A DNA stretch of 56,136 bases from Vibrio sp. RE86 (GTDB taxonomy: Bacteria > Pseudomonadota > Gammaproteobacteria > Enterobacterales > Vibrionaceae), in NCBI RefSeq assembly GCF_013114545.1, contig NZ_VTXI01000027.1, forward strand, positions 1 through 56,136. Direction: 5' to 3'. The notes beneath the pieces are model-generated. The model was not told where the DNA came from. It saw only the letters and a list, made by a program, of their open reading frames with translations, and did not search any database. The position numbers were made by a program, and so were the translations under genes. This document shows positions 8,453 through 17,769 of the stretch, piece by piece. Every line of letters begins with the position of its first letter. Position 1 is the first letter of the stretch.

Positions 8453-9706
8453 TTGGATTATTTCAACTATCAGGACGATGGCCAGCTTTGGGCTGAAGAT
8501 GTCGCAGTAACACAGCTCGCTCAGCAATTTGGTACTCCGCTTTACGTATACTCTCGTGCAACCTTAGAACGCCATTGGAATGCGTTTGATAAGTCGGTTG
8601 GTGAACACCCTCATCTAGTTTGTTATGCCGTGAAGGCGAACTCCAATATAGGCGTATTGAATGCACTGGCTCGCTTGGGCTCAGGCTTTGATATTGTTTC
8701 TGGTGGTGAACTTGAACGAGTGATTGCCGCAGGTGGTGATGCTGCGAAAGTCGTTTTCTCTGGTGTGGGTAAAACCGCTGCTGAAATGAAGCGCGCCCTA
8801 GAGCTTGGTATTAAGTGCTTTAATGTTGAATCTGAACCAGAGCTAGAGCGACTGAACAAAGTTGCCGGTGAACTTGGTGTCAAAGCGCCGATCTCACTGC
8901 GAATTAACCCTGATGTTGATGCCAACACGCACCCTTATATTTCTACTGGTCTGCGCGATAACAAATTTGGTATTGCCTTTGATCGAGCGCCAGCTGTGTA
9001 CAAATTTGCACAAAGCCTAGAGCATCTCGATATTAAAGGTATCGACTGCCATATTGGTTCTCAGTTGACGGACATCGAACCATTTATCGACGCGACAGAT
9101 CGTCTCCTTGCTTTGATTGATGACCTAAAAACACAAGGCGTGAACATTGAGCACCTTGATGTTGGTGGTGGTCTGGGTGTGGTTTATCGCGATGAATTAC
9201 CTCCACAGCCTTCTGACTATGCGAAAGCACTGCTTGGCCGTTTAGAAAATCATAAAGATCTTGAGCTTATCTTCGAACCTGGCCGTGCGATTGCAGCAAA
9301 CGCCGGTATTCTGGTGACTCAAGTAGAGTTCCTAAAACACACTGAGCACAAGAACTTCGCCATTATTGATGCAGCGATGAATGACTTGATGCGTCCTGCG
9401 CTTTACCAAGCATGGCAAGATATTGTTCCTGTTGTACCACGTGAAGGCGAAGCAGTGACTTACGACTTGGTTGGCCCTATTTGTGAGACGGGTGACTTCC
9501 TTGGCAAAGACCGTGCGCTAGTGCTTGAAGAGAATGATCTTCTGGCGGTTCGCTCAGCAGGTGCTTATGGCTTCGTGATGTCTTCGAACTACAACACTCG
9601 TGTTCGTGCGGCAGAAGTGATGGTTGATGGTGAACAAGCCCATTTAGTGCGCCAGCGAGAAGAGCTTTCTAGCTTGTGGGCACTTGAAAACGTACTTCCG
9701 GAGTAA
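8453..9706 (+). CDS. lysA: Diaminopimelate decarboxylase
   Basis: A 417-residue PLP enzyme converting meso-diaminopimelate to lysine. It has the PLP lysine in CYAVKANSN (about residue 63), the HIGSQ motif, the phosphate-binding GGGLG, the EPGRAI segment, and the interface motif GPICETGDFL with the catalytic Cys. The start is TTG at 8453, just after an AGGGAAAG ribosome site; the N-terminus MDYFNYQDD is family-like. It forms a lptM-lysA-dapF cluster, and dapF supplies its substrate. Confidence 0.97.
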   Translation: MDYFNYQDDGQLWAEDVAVTQLAQQFGTPLYVYSRATLERHWNAFDKSVGEHPHLVCYAVKANSNIGVLNALARLGSGFDIVSGGELERVIAAGGDAAKVVFSGVGKTAAEMKRALELGIKCFNVESEPELERLNKVAGELGVKAPISLRINPDVDANTHPYISTGLRDNKFGIAFDRAPAVYKFAQSLEHLDIKGIDCHIGSQLTDIEPFIDATDRLLALIDDLKTQGVNIEHLDVGGGLGVVYRDELPPQPSDYAKALLGRLENHKDLELIFEPGRAIAANAGILVTQVEFLKHTEHKNFAIIDAAMNDLMRPALYQAWQDIVPVVPREGEAVTYDLVGPICETGDFLGKDRALVLEENDLLAVRSAGAYGFVMSSNYNTRVRAAEVMVDGEQAHLVRQREELSSLWALENVLPE

Positions 9707-9716
9707 TTGAAGTCCT

Positions 9717-10547
9717 ATGCATTTCCATTTTTCTAAAATGCACGGTTTGGGTAATGACTTTATGGTCGTTGACTGCATTACTCAAAACATATTCTTTTCC
9801 CCAGACTTGATCCGCCGTTTGGCGGATCGTCACACTGGCATCGGTTTTGACCAGTTGTTGGTGGTTGAAGCACCTTACGATCCTGAAACCGATTTCCACT
9901 ACCGTATTTTTAATGCCGATGGCAGTGAAGTTGAACAGTGTGGCAACGGTGCGCGCTGTTTTGCCCGTTTTGTGCGAATGAAAGGGCTAACCAATAAATA
10001 CAGCATTGGTGTCAGTACGAAAAAAGGCAAAATGGTCTTGAACATCGAAGAAGATGATCAAGTAACGGTGAACATGGGTGTACCTGAATTTGAACCAAAT
10101 AAGATTCCGTTCAAAGCAAAGCAGCCTGAAAAAACGTATATTTTGCGCGCCGAAGATAAAACCCTTTTCTGTGGTGCGGTCAGCATGGGCAACCCTCATG
10201 TAGTGACCGTTGTCGATGATGTCGCGACGGCTGATGTCGACATATTAGGGCCATTGTTAGAATCTCATGAACGTTTCCCTGAACGAGTTAACGCAGGCTT
10301 TATGCAGGTGCTTGATCGTGGTGAAGTGAACTTACGCGTCTATGAACGTGGTGCGGGTGAAACTCAAGCTTGTGGTAGTGGTGCATGTGGTGCTGTTGCG
10401 GTGGGCATTGTTCAAGGCCTACTCGATGAGCAAGTCAAAGTGAACCTGCCTGGTGGATCGTTGAATATTCAATGGCAAGGTCCTGGCAAGCCACTTTATA
10501 TGACAGGGCCGGCTACTCATGTATTTGATGGTCAACTAACCTGTTAA
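9717..10547 (+). CDS. dapF: Diaminopimelate epimerase
   Basis: A 276-residue, cofactor-independent racemase turning L,L-DAP into meso-DAP for lysine and peptidoglycan. The two catalytic cysteines are in EQCGNGARC (C75) and ETQACGSGAC (C219). The fold is an internally duplicated beta-helix hotdog. It begins 10 bases after lysA, so the two final lysine-pathway enzymes are co-transcribed. An ERIC-like repeat abuts its stop codon. Confidence 0.98.
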   Translation: MHFHFSKMHGLGNDFMVVDCITQNIFFSPDLIRRLADRHTGIGFDQLLVVEAPYDPETDFHYRIFNADGSEVEQCGNGARCFARFVRMKGLTNKYSIGVSTKKGKMVLNIEEDDQVTVNMGVPEFEPNKIPFKAKQPEKTYILRAEDKTLFCGAVSMGNPHVVTVVDDVATADVDILGPLLESHERFPERVNAGFMQVLDRGEVNLRVYERGAGETQACGSGACGAVAVGIVQGLLDEQVKVNLPGGSLNIQWQGPGKPLYMTGPATHVFDGQLTC

Positions 10548-10687
10548 TATACCCTGCACATTTGAAGTCTCAGCGTTGTTGACTGCGGCAATCCTCCAGA
10601 AGGCCGGCCACCCTAATCACATAGAACACCTATGCTGATAGGGGAGAGTCGACTTGTCGCCTAGCTGAAACCCCAACTATTTGGGTA
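10548..10687. repeat. ERIC-like dispersed palindromic repeat, copy 1
   Basis: A 140-base imperfect palindrome directly after the dapF stop. It has short terminal inverted repeats TATACCC (10548-10554) and GGGTA (10683-10687). The central hairpin is CCCTAATCACATAG / CTATGCTGATAGGGG. The segments CAGCGTTGTT near the left end and GCCTAGCTG near the right end recur in the same order and orientation at 24185-24320. The core resembles the ERIC family of enterobacteria and vibrios; that family assignment is from memory. Confidence 0.75.
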
Positions 10688-10709
10688 GAGAATAACAAAA
10701 GGAAATAAC

Positions 10710-11414
10710 GTGTCTCATATCGAAGCAGATGCGCTCACAGCCGAAGTTGTAGCGGAATACCTGCGTGATAATCCTGACTTTTTTATTGAACGTCGCGACT
10801 TAGTTGAGCGTTTGGCACTGCCTCACCAAGAGCAAGGTGCGGTTTCATTGGTTCATGTCCAAATGAATCGTCAACGCCAACGCATTGAAGAGTTGGAAGA
10901 AGAGATCACAACGTTAATGTCACTGGCGAAGAGTAATGACCAGACGTTCCATGAATTTATGGATCTGCAAGAGCAAATCTTAGGCTGTGACACGTTACTG
11001 TCTGTGGTGAAAGCGATTGAAGAGAAGGCGAAAGCGCTGGGTTTGGTTGCTTACGTCCGTCTACTTGACAGTGAATCGAGCTACTACTCACTGAACAAAG
11101 AGAATTACCAGCGCTTTTCTACCAACCACCTCAATGGTAAGAGTGCTTATCTAGGCCGCATGCGTAAAGTGGATCGCGAGCTGTTGTTTGGTGATAAGTC
11201 ACGAGCGCCTGAGATGGGGTCATACGTTGTTTTGCCTCTGCATAAGCAATCATTGCAAGGTATCTTGGTCTTTTCGAGCAGCGATGGTGGACATTTTCAA
11301 CCGCACATGGATACCTTATTCCTTCGACACTTGGCGTTAGTGTTATCTCACCTTATCGACTCCCTTCCTTGGCAGAATGAACACCATGAGCGAATCAGTA
11401 GCACCACTGCCTAG
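10710..11414 (+). CDS. DUF484 family protein (YigA-like)
   Basis: A 234-residue cytoplasmic protein. The N-terminal part (LRDNPDFFIERRDLVERLALPHQ) and the following coiled coil (about 48-75, NRQRQRIEELEEEITTLM) mark DUF484; a GAF-like domain makes up the rest. The function is unknown, though the gene sits between dapF and xerC in many gammaproteobacteria. The GTG start at 10710 follows a clear AAAGGAAA ribosome site. The 3' end overlaps the start of xerC. Confidence 0.9.
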   Translation: MSHIEADALTAEVVAEYLRDNPDFFIERRDLVERLALPHQEQGAVSLVHVQMNRQRQRIEELEEEITTLMSLAKSNDQTFHEFMDLQEQILGCDTLLSVVKAIEEKAKALGLVAYVRLLDSESSYYSLNKENYQRFSTNHLNGKSAYLGRMRKVDRELLFGDKSRAPEMGSYVVLPLHKQSLQGILVFSSSDGGHFQPHMDTLFLRHLALVLSHLIDSLPWQNEHHERISSTTA

Positions 11415-12315
11415 CGGACTACAGCAGCCTCTTGAACGCTTCTATGAATATTTGAGAAGTGAAAAGGGGCTGAGCTTACATACTCAGCGTAACTACAAAC
11501 AGCAACTGGAAACCATGGCGCATCACCTTGCTCAACTCGGCCTAAAAGAGTGGCAGCAAGTGGATGCTGGATGGGTGCGCCAGCTAGCGAGTAAAGGTAT
11601 GCGTGAGGGAATGAAAGCAAGCAGTTTGGCAACGCGGCTCTCTTCTTTGCGCAGTTTCTTTGATTTTTTAATGTTGCGTGGTGAGCTGAGTGCCAACCCT
11701 GCTAAAGGGGTATCAGCTCCACGTAAACAACGTCCACTGCCTAAAAACCTCGATGTTGATGAGGTGGGGCAACTGCTTGAAGTGAACGAAGATGACCCAT
11801 TGTCAGTGCGCGATCGTGCCATGATGGAATTGATGTACGGTGCTGGTTTGCGTTTAGCTGAATTGGTGAGTATTAACGTCAAAGATGTCAGCCTTTCATC
11901 GGGTGAAATTCGAGTTGTCGGTAAAGGTGATAAAGAGCGTAAAGTCCCGTTTGCCGGGATGGCGGCAGAGTGGGTTGGTAAATGGCTTAAATTGCGAGGT
12001 GGTTTGGCACAAGCAGGCGAACCTGCGTTGTTTGTTTCTAAGTTAGGTAGCCGAATTTCTCACCGTAATGTGCAAAAGCGTATGGCTGAATGGGGTCAGA
12101 AGCAAGGTACGGCAAGCCATGTTAGCCCGCATAAACTTCGTCACTCTTTCGCGACACATATGCTTGAATCCAGCAACAATCTGCGTGCGGTACAAGAGTT
12201 ACTTGGGCACGAGAATATTTCGACCACTCAAATTTATACTCACTTAGACTTTCAGCACTTAGCGGAAGTGTACGATCAGGCTCACCCAAGAGCGAAAAAG
12301 CGAGGCCGTGAATAA
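11377..12315 (+). CDS. xerC: Tyrosine recombinase XerC
   Basis: A 312-residue site-specific recombinase that works with XerD at dif to resolve chromosome dimers; vibriophages such as CTX also exploit it. It has an N-terminal SAM-like core-binding domain (about 17-105) and a C-terminal catalytic domain with all six active residues: R159, K183, H252, R255, H278 and the nucleophile Y287 (IYTH). It overlaps the DUF484 gene by 38 bases. An alternative ATG at 11386 (MSESVAPLP) is equally plausible, since neither has a strong ribosome site. Confidence 0.97.
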   Translation: MNTMSESVAPLPSGLQQPLERFYEYLRSEKGLSLHTQRNYKQQLETMAHHLAQLGLKEWQQVDAGWVRQLASKGMREGMKASSLATRLSSLRSFFDFLMLRGELSANPAKGVSAPRKQRPLPKNLDVDEVGQLLEVNEDDPLSVRDRAMMELMYGAGLRLAELVSINVKDVSLSSGEIRVVGKGDKERKVPFAGMAAEWVGKWLKLRGGLAQAGEPALFVSKLGSRISHRNVQKRMAEWGQKQGTASHVSPHKLRHSFATHMLESSNNLRAVQELLGHENISTTQIYTHLDFQHLAEVYDQAHPRAKKRGRE

Positions 12316-13037
12316 TGCGCTACTTTCGTCAGTTAGCACCAATCAAAGCGATGACCTTCGACCTAGACGATACGCTTTATGATAATCGACCGATTATCCG
12401 TCAAGTTGAGATGCAAATGGTCAAATGGCTCCATACGCACCACCCAGTTTCCGCGACTAAGCCACTAAGCTGGTGGCATGAACTCAAACTTCGCCTTGCG
12501 CGAGAAGACAGTTGGTTGACCAATGATGTGACGCTATGGCGTTACACCCAGATTGAGCAAGGTTTGCTGATATTAGGCTACCAGCCTGAAGAAGCAAAAC
12601 AGGCCGCGAAGGATGCGATTGCAGAAGTCTTACGTTTACGCAGTGACTTCACCGTTCCAGAGCAAGCACATAAAGTGATGGCGGAACTTTCTAAGCGTAT
12701 GCCTTTGGTTGCGATTACCAATGGTAATGTGGATGTTGAGAAGATTGGCTTGTCGCAATACTTTCAGTTGGTTCTGAAAGCTGGGCCTGATGGTTTTGCT
12801 AAGCCGCATGGTCAGATGTTTGATAAAGCGGTGTCATTTCTTGATATTCCCGCTGAAAACGTTCTTCATGTAGGGGATCACCTAATTTCTGATGTTCAAG
12901 GTGCAAAGCTTAGTGGCTTGCAAGCGTGTTGGTTTAACGATCAGGGTATGGATATCTATCAGTGTAAAAAGGCGCGCTTGTTACCCGATGTTGAAGTAAA
13001 TCGTTTGCATGATTTATTGGTATTGAGTGAGAAGTAA
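12315..13037 (+). CDS. yigB: HAD-superfamily phosphatase YigB
   Basis: A 240-residue HAD hydrolase with motif I FDLDDTLYDN (nucleophile Asp near residue 16), motif II ITNGN, a Lys in FAKPHGQMF, and motif IV HVGDHLISDVQGA. E. coli YigB dephosphorylates FMN and the riboflavin precursor ARPP, and it also lies directly after xerC. The start overlaps the xerC stop (TAATG), so translation is coupled. The substrate is inferred from orthology. Confidence 0.9.
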   Translation: MRYFRQLAPIKAMTFDLDDTLYDNRPIIRQVEMQMVKWLHTHHPVSATKPLSWWHELKLRLAREDSWLTNDVTLWRYTQIEQGLLILGYQPEEAKQAAKDAIAEVLRLRSDFTVPEQAHKVMAELSKRMPLVAITNGNVDVEKIGLSQYFQLVLKAGPDGFAKPHGQMFDKAVSFLDIPAENVLHVGDHLISDVQGAKLSGLQACWFNDQGMDIYQCKKARLLPDVEVNRLHDLLVLSEK

Positions 13038-13134
13038 ATAACACCATACTAAATCAACTCTTTTCATATGGGTGCACATCGTTTACGGTATGGGAAATTA
13101 TTAGATTGTATTTTCCTCGTCTCAGGCTAATAAC

Positions 13135-15600
13135 ATGCGCACCTACTCTGCTCTGGTTACTCACCCTCAGCAACTGCACGATTTTTTACTGGATCTTCCA
13201 GATAAAAATGCACCATCCCACCTTATTCAGATTCTTTCGACCGAACCTGAAAAGGCAGTAACAGATTACGCGAAGCTACTATTAGAGTGTCTTCCCAATG
13301 CGCATATCCTTGGTCAGAGTACACGCCATGCTATTTTTGAAGGCCAAATCCACCATGAAGGGACGCTAGTCTCGGTTTCAAGCTTTGAATCTACCGCGAT
13401 AACAACTTGTTCGGTTTTGCTTGATGGTATTTCATCTCAGAATATTGAGAGCGTTCAACAGGACCTACAGGTTGGTCCTGAGGCTAAAGCTATCATTAGC
13501 TTCGCGCCTTATACCAATGGCTTGTATCAACTCTTGGGACAAGCGCTCGACATCCCAATCAGTGGTGGATTAGCGGCAACCGTAGTAGGCCGAAGGGAGT
13601 GGGTGCTCCTTGGTGATAAAACTTATCAAGACCATGCGGTGCTTACTGTGTTAAGCGGTAAAGATTTGACGGTTTACCGCAATGCATTTTCAGAATGGAC
13701 GCCGATTGGTGGCACGTTGAGGGTTACTGAAACTCAAGGAAGCATTTTAAAAAGTCTCGATTATCAACCGACTTATTCTATCTATCAGCAGCGATTGTCG
13801 GCTGATAGGCCGATTGCGTTAGAACAGATGTACAGTTTCCCGCTTAAAAATGGCAGTGGGCAAGTGAGCAGTCTGCGAGAGATCTACCCAGATGGCAGTA
13901 TCCGATTGGATAACCCTGTACATTTAGGTGACGAAGTTCGAATTTGCTACAACCACCCTTCTTTAACCTTGGAGCAAGTCCGTCACGATGTAAGCCAACT
14001 GGCGCGTAGTAACCCTGAATCCGTGTTTATTTATAACTGTGAGTCTCGGCTAGAGTTTCTCGAAGGGGTGAGTGAAATAAAGCTATTTGATTGCTTTGAT
14101 AATGCAACGGGCAGCTACTGTATGGGAGAGCTGTATCGTGGCCAGGAGCAAGAGACGCTCCACCACAGTATGACTTACCTGGCGTTAAGTGAGTCACCAG
14201 AACTTAGGACACCGATTAGTGTTGAGGAGGATGATAGCGTTCCTATCTCGCCTCTTTTTAATCTTATTCGCTACTCGATTGATGAGCTCAATAACTCTCG
14301 GCTAGGTATGGAGAAAAAACTTGCCAAACAAACCGAAAGATTACTTGAGAGTTATCGCCTTGATAAACACACTGGGCTGAAAAACCGTGTGGCTTTACAA
14401 GAGCGTTTAAAGACTCTCAAAGAGTGTGAGCATGTCATCACCATAAAGTTGTCTAATTTCCATCAGGTGAACGAGAAGTATGGCTATCAGGTGGCCGATG
14501 AACTGATCCGTGACTTGAGTGATCATTTTGTTGAGCGTCTTTCTCAGCGTCGTGGTAATGAGTTTGTTAAGCACCTTTACTACATCGGCACGGCAGAGTG
14601 GGCGATTGTCTTCTCCGCAGAAGTACCGAGTCATCGTATCCAACAAGAGTTTTCAGCCTTTGCCGACCAAATGGAGCGGATTAATTTTGAGCCTTATGGT
14701 CTGCCTGATGTGGATTATCTCTCGGTGTCGATAACGGGGGGAATTGCGAGTTCTTCAGACTTTCCTGGTATTGAAGGTGATGAATTGCTGCTTAAATCGA
14801 TAGACGCAAGGCGCACAGGTAAAGAGCGCAATACGCACTTCTTCAATGCTCGAGACTGTTCGATGACGATAGAGCAACAGCTAGACAAGATTGAGCTTAT
14901 GGGCGTTGTCAGTCGAGCGATCTTGCGTAAGCGAATCATCACCTACAGCCAGCCGATTTTCGCTGCTAATACGCGAGAGCAACGATCGCAAGAGTGCCTA
15001 GTTCGAATTGAAGATGAAGGCACTATCATTTCACCGGGGCGCTTCTTGCCTATTATCGAAGGAACGCATTTATACACGCGCTTGAGCCGCTACATGATCT
15101 CTTCGACGATGAACTATATGGCCAATCGTGAAGAGTCGTTTTCGATCAATTTATCACCGCAAGATATGCTCAGTGACAAGACGCTGTATTTGCTTGAAGA
15201 GTCTATCTCCAAAATGAATGATCCTTACCGTTTAGGGATTGAGGTACTGGAGTCTGAGCAGATCAAAGACTTTGATCGCATGGCAGAGATTTGCGGTCAT
15301 TTCAAGAAAATGGGTGTGAGGTTGCTGGTGGATGATTTCGGCTCGGGCTACTCAAACATCGATGAAATTATTCGACTGGAGCCTGATATCATCAAGCTTG
15401 ATGGCAGTCTGATAAAAACCATTGACCAAGATGCTAAGCAGCGTCAAATCACCGGTCAGCTGGTGAAGTTGTGCCAAGTGTTAAACGCTAAGACGATTGC
15501 CGAGTTTGTTCACAATAAAGAGGTGTGCCGAATTGCTGAAGACTTGGGTGTTGACTACTTACAAGGTTTTTACCTCGCAGAGCCAACACGCCTATTTTAA
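13135..15600 (+). CDS. FIST-domain sensor with degenerate GGDEF and EAL domain (c-di-GMP phosphodiesterase candidate)
   Basis: An 821-residue protein. The first part, about 25-370, is a FIST-N/FIST-C small-ligand sensor (SGGLAATVVGRREW and a following FIST-C region). A GGDEF-like domain (about 415-570) has lost its signature, with IGTAEWAIVF at the expected place, so cyclase activity is unlikely. The EAL domain (about 595-815) keeps the key residues: ECLVRIE, NLSPQDM, IEVLESE, VDDFGSGYSN (about 732-741), IIKLDGSLI, AEFV and YLQGFYLAEP. It probably degrades c-di-GMP in response to a FIST ligand. No predicted membrane segment. Single-gene unit. Confidence 0.88.
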   Translation: MRTYSALVTHPQQLHDFLLDLPDKNAPSHLIQILSTEPEKAVTDYAKLLLECLPNAHILGQSTRHAIFEGQIHHEGTLVSVSSFESTAITTCSVLLDGISSQNIESVQQDLQVGPEAKAIISFAPYTNGLYQLLGQALDIPISGGLAATVVGRREWVLLGDKTYQDHAVLTVLSGKDLTVYRNAFSEWTPIGGTLRVTETQGSILKSLDYQPTYSIYQQRLSADRPIALEQMYSFPLKNGSGQVSSLREIYPDGSIRLDNPVHLGDEVRICYNHPSLTLEQVRHDVSQLARSNPESVFIYNCESRLEFLEGVSEIKLFDCFDNATGSYCMGELYRGQEQETLHHSMTYLALSESPELRTPISVEEDDSVPISPLFNLIRYSIDELNNSRLGMEKKLAKQTERLLESYRLDKHTGLKNRVALQERLKTLKECEHVITIKLSNFHQVNEKYGYQVADELIRDLSDHFVERLSQRRGNEFVKHLYYIGTAEWAIVFSAEVPSHRIQQEFSAFADQMERINFEPYGLPDVDYLSVSITGGIASSSDFPGIEGDELLLKSIDARRTGKERNTHFFNARDCSMTIEQQLDKIELMGVVSRAILRKRIITYSQPIFAANTREQRSQECLVRIEDEGTIISPGRFLPIIEGTHLYTRLSRYMISSTMNYMANREESFSINLSPQDMLSDKTLYLLEESISKMNDPYRLGIEVLESEQIKDFDRMAEICGHFKKMGVRLLVDDFGSGYSNIDEIIRLEPDIIKLDGSLIKTIDQDAKQRQITGQLVKLCQVLNAKTIAEFVHNKEVCRIAEDLGVDYLQGFYLAEPTRLF

Positions 15601-16202
15601 CCTTTTAGTGCGTGGCCACTTTTGTCTGCTTTAAACGCCTGCATGTACCTTTCAAAAAAGCCTAGCAATTGCTGGGCTTTTCGCTGCTCGCCAATCGCAA
15701 AGAGCACTTCACAACCGACCTCCAAAGTACATAGATGCCCTGCTTGTTGATTTCGTCGTAGCTGATAGCGTGATGCCTCAGTTGGCGAAATATGTGCATG
15801 AGGAATCTCTGCCAACCAATCACTTTTACGCAGCATCTTTTTCGCTTCCTGCCAGGTGCCATCCAAAATGATGAACAGCGGCGTTTTATCGCTGCTTTGC
15901 GCATTTTGGTAAGCCGTTTCAACAGGCTGGCTCTCTTCACTTGGAAAAAGTAGAAAGGGCTGGTAGAGCTCGCTTTTTAGCAGTGCAAGCAGCTCTGGGC
16001 AGGGCGCTTTACGTTGCCAAACATGTGAACTGCTTGAGTGAATGCTTTTGAGCAGCCATTGACCGGTATTAGTCTCCCGTGATAGCTCATTTTCGTGCAT
16101 CAATAACGCAATGTGAGTTGGGACATCCAGTAAAGGCAGGGTGTCACATAGGCATTGGTGTTTTAGCTGACAACGAGGGCAAGGTTGTAAAGACTCACTC
16201 AC
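15597..16202 (-). CDS. tapT: DTW-domain tRNA-uridine aminocarboxypropyltransferase (TapT-like)
   Basis: A 201-residue protein with an N-terminal zinc-type Cys cluster (C8, C11, C17, C19) and the family hallmark DGTW at 114-117. E. coli TapT (YfiP) transfers the 3-amino-3-carboxypropyl group of SAM to U47 of tRNAs, giving acp3U. The first codons overlap the upstream lipoprotein stop by four bases (ATGA), so the two are translationally coupled. The stop overlaps the convergent FIST-EAL gene. The gene symbol is by family; the exact tRNA target is inferred. Confidence 0.85.
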   Translation of the reverse strand: MSESLQPCPRCQLKHQCLCDTLPLLDVPTHIALLMHENELSRETNTGQWLLKSIHSSSSHVWQRKAPCPELLALLKSELYQPFLLFPSEESQPVETAYQNAQSSDKTPLFIILDGTWQEAKKMLRKSDWLAEIPHAHISPTEASRYQLRRNQQAGHLCTLEVGCEVLFAIGEQRKAQQLLGFFERYMQAFKADKSGHALKG

Positions 16203-17731
16203 AGACGAATGCCTTCTTGGTGTGGTGTTAAACCATCAGAAAAGAGCTGAACTTGGCTAATCTCATCGTAGTTGGCAACAGGGGCAGTGCTTGGGTTCAA
16301 CGGGTAGCTAACGCCATCGTAGCGCAAGATATGCTGATTCGGGACCGCGCCGCCGCCGCTCACAAACAGCACCAGATCTTGCCAACCTTGTTGCTCGCTG
16401 ATCCCTAGATTGATCGGAGTATTTACCAAGGTTATGCGGCTGTTGAAGCGCCACTCTTGTTGATGATTTTCAAAAATCAGTAGTGTACACCCACCTGAGC
16501 CACACCAATCCAGTTGAGTGATCAGTTCCTCTTGACCATCACCATTGAGGTCGTAGGTTAACCAGCGGTAGCGAGTGCCAGTTGGGTCGCTTTTGTTGAT
16601 CTTAAAGTAGTGACGCAGTGCCTTATCGACTTTAGGGTTGAATTCGGCTGTTGAAGGTATCGAATTTGGATTAAGCGTTCTTGCTTGCTCTTGAGCTTGC
16701 TCGACATATTGAGATTTAAACAGAGTTAAACCAGCGTCAGCAATGGGATAAACGATATTGCCTACTTTTTCTTTGGTGGCATTGAGTTGGTAACCATCCT
16801 GAGTGAACAGACGCTCCGAGAGTAGAGGCTGTTGCTGGTGGTGAGTCATGACCACTTGCACTTGGTTTGGGCTGAGTTGTTGCCAGTAGCCACGTTCAAC
16901 AGAATCAGAATCACCATTGTCGTATTGGTAAGTCGTTGTCGCACTGTGGTCTGGGTTCATCTGCAATGAGACGGTAAAGTTACTCGATGACGTTGATGTA
17001 GCTTGATAAAACCCTGCCCACTCTTGGGTCGCATCTTGATTCGATAGTGTGGCACACCCTTGGTAGTCTTGTCCGTTGAGCAGCAAAGTTGCACTCCAAC
17101 CGTATAAAGAATCGCTCATGCCATCAACACAGCTGCGCTGATTAAGCTCAAGTGAACCACCATCAAACTGGTATCGACGCCTATCGGATTCGATACGGCT
17201 GCTATTGAGTGTCAGTTCTTGCTTTTCTTCGCCCATTTTTTGAAATACAAGTTGGTCATTGTCAAAACTGACTGACCAGAATGGTTCGGTGCCAAATGCA
17301 CGGGTAGGCTTGCTCGGTTGGTCGCAGCGTTTCGGGTTTTCTGCGGTGATGAGATTGATGGAGTCGACCACAAAGCGCGCCGCATAATCGGCAACGAATC
17401 CATCGGCTTGCCCTGTTTCTAGGTGACCAACCACTTCACCATAAAGAGGCGCATAAGGAGAACGAACCAATGCCATCGCTTGTTGGAAGCGATCATCAGG
17501 TAGGTCAAGCCAGTATTGTTGTTGGCTACCACATGGCGTAATCGAGCGCACTTCATGACCCAATACAATTTCACCACGTAGGATGAAAGTTTGCGGATTC
17601 ACGCTGCTTGGTTTATCAAGGCTAGCAAGCGGAGCATCAGTGACGGGTTGATTTGTGGTTGGAGCGGATGCTGAACACGCTTGTAATGTAAGTAATGTTA
17701 TCAGAGCGACTGGGTTTCGAAGCGCCTTCAT
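16199..17731 (-). CDS. Large lipoprotein with COG3650-like domain
   Basis: A 510-residue lipoprotein precursor with a signal peptide and lipobox LQAC (lipid on C19). The middle part includes AFGTEPFWSVSFDNDQLVF, the motif of COG3650/META-like envelope proteins, followed by a beta-rich segment. The C-terminal part has NGDGQEELITQLDWCGSGGC, an FG-GAP-like calcium-loop motif. The substrate or partner is unknown. It is coupled to tapT by a 4-base overlap and is divergent from the EVE gene, with only 38 bases between start codons. Confidence 0.7.
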   Translation of the reverse strand: MKALRNPVALITLLTLQACSASAPTTNQPVTDAPLASLDKPSSVNPQTFILRGEIVLGHEVRSITPCGSQQQYWLDLPDDRFQQAMALVRSPYAPLYGEVVGHLETGQADGFVADYAARFVVDSINLITAENPKRCDQPSKPTRAFGTEPFWSVSFDNDQLVFQKMGEEKQELTLNSSRIESDRRRYQFDGGSLELNQRSCVDGMSDSLYGWSATLLLNGQDYQGCATLSNQDATQEWAGFYQATSTSSSNFTVSLQMNPDHSATTTYQYDNGDSDSVERGYWQQLSPNQVQVVMTHHQQQPLLSERLFTQDGYQLNATKEKVGNIVYPIADAGLTLFKSQYVEQAQEQARTLNPNSIPSTAEFNPKVDKALRHYFKINKSDPTGTRYRWLTYDLNGDGQEELITQLDWCGSGGCTLLIFENHQQEWRFNSRITLVNTPINLGISEQQGWQDLVLFVSGGGAVPNQHILRYDGVSYPLNPSTAPVANYDEISQVQLFSDGLTPHQEGIRL

Positions 17732-17769
17732 GCTATATCTTCCCTATTCAGAAACTGGCGGATCTTATT

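Noticed and set aside
11377..12315. XerC considered as a mobile-element integrase
   Set aside because: It keeps the chromosomal dapF-DUF484-xerC-yigB order and has no att site or element boundaries around it.
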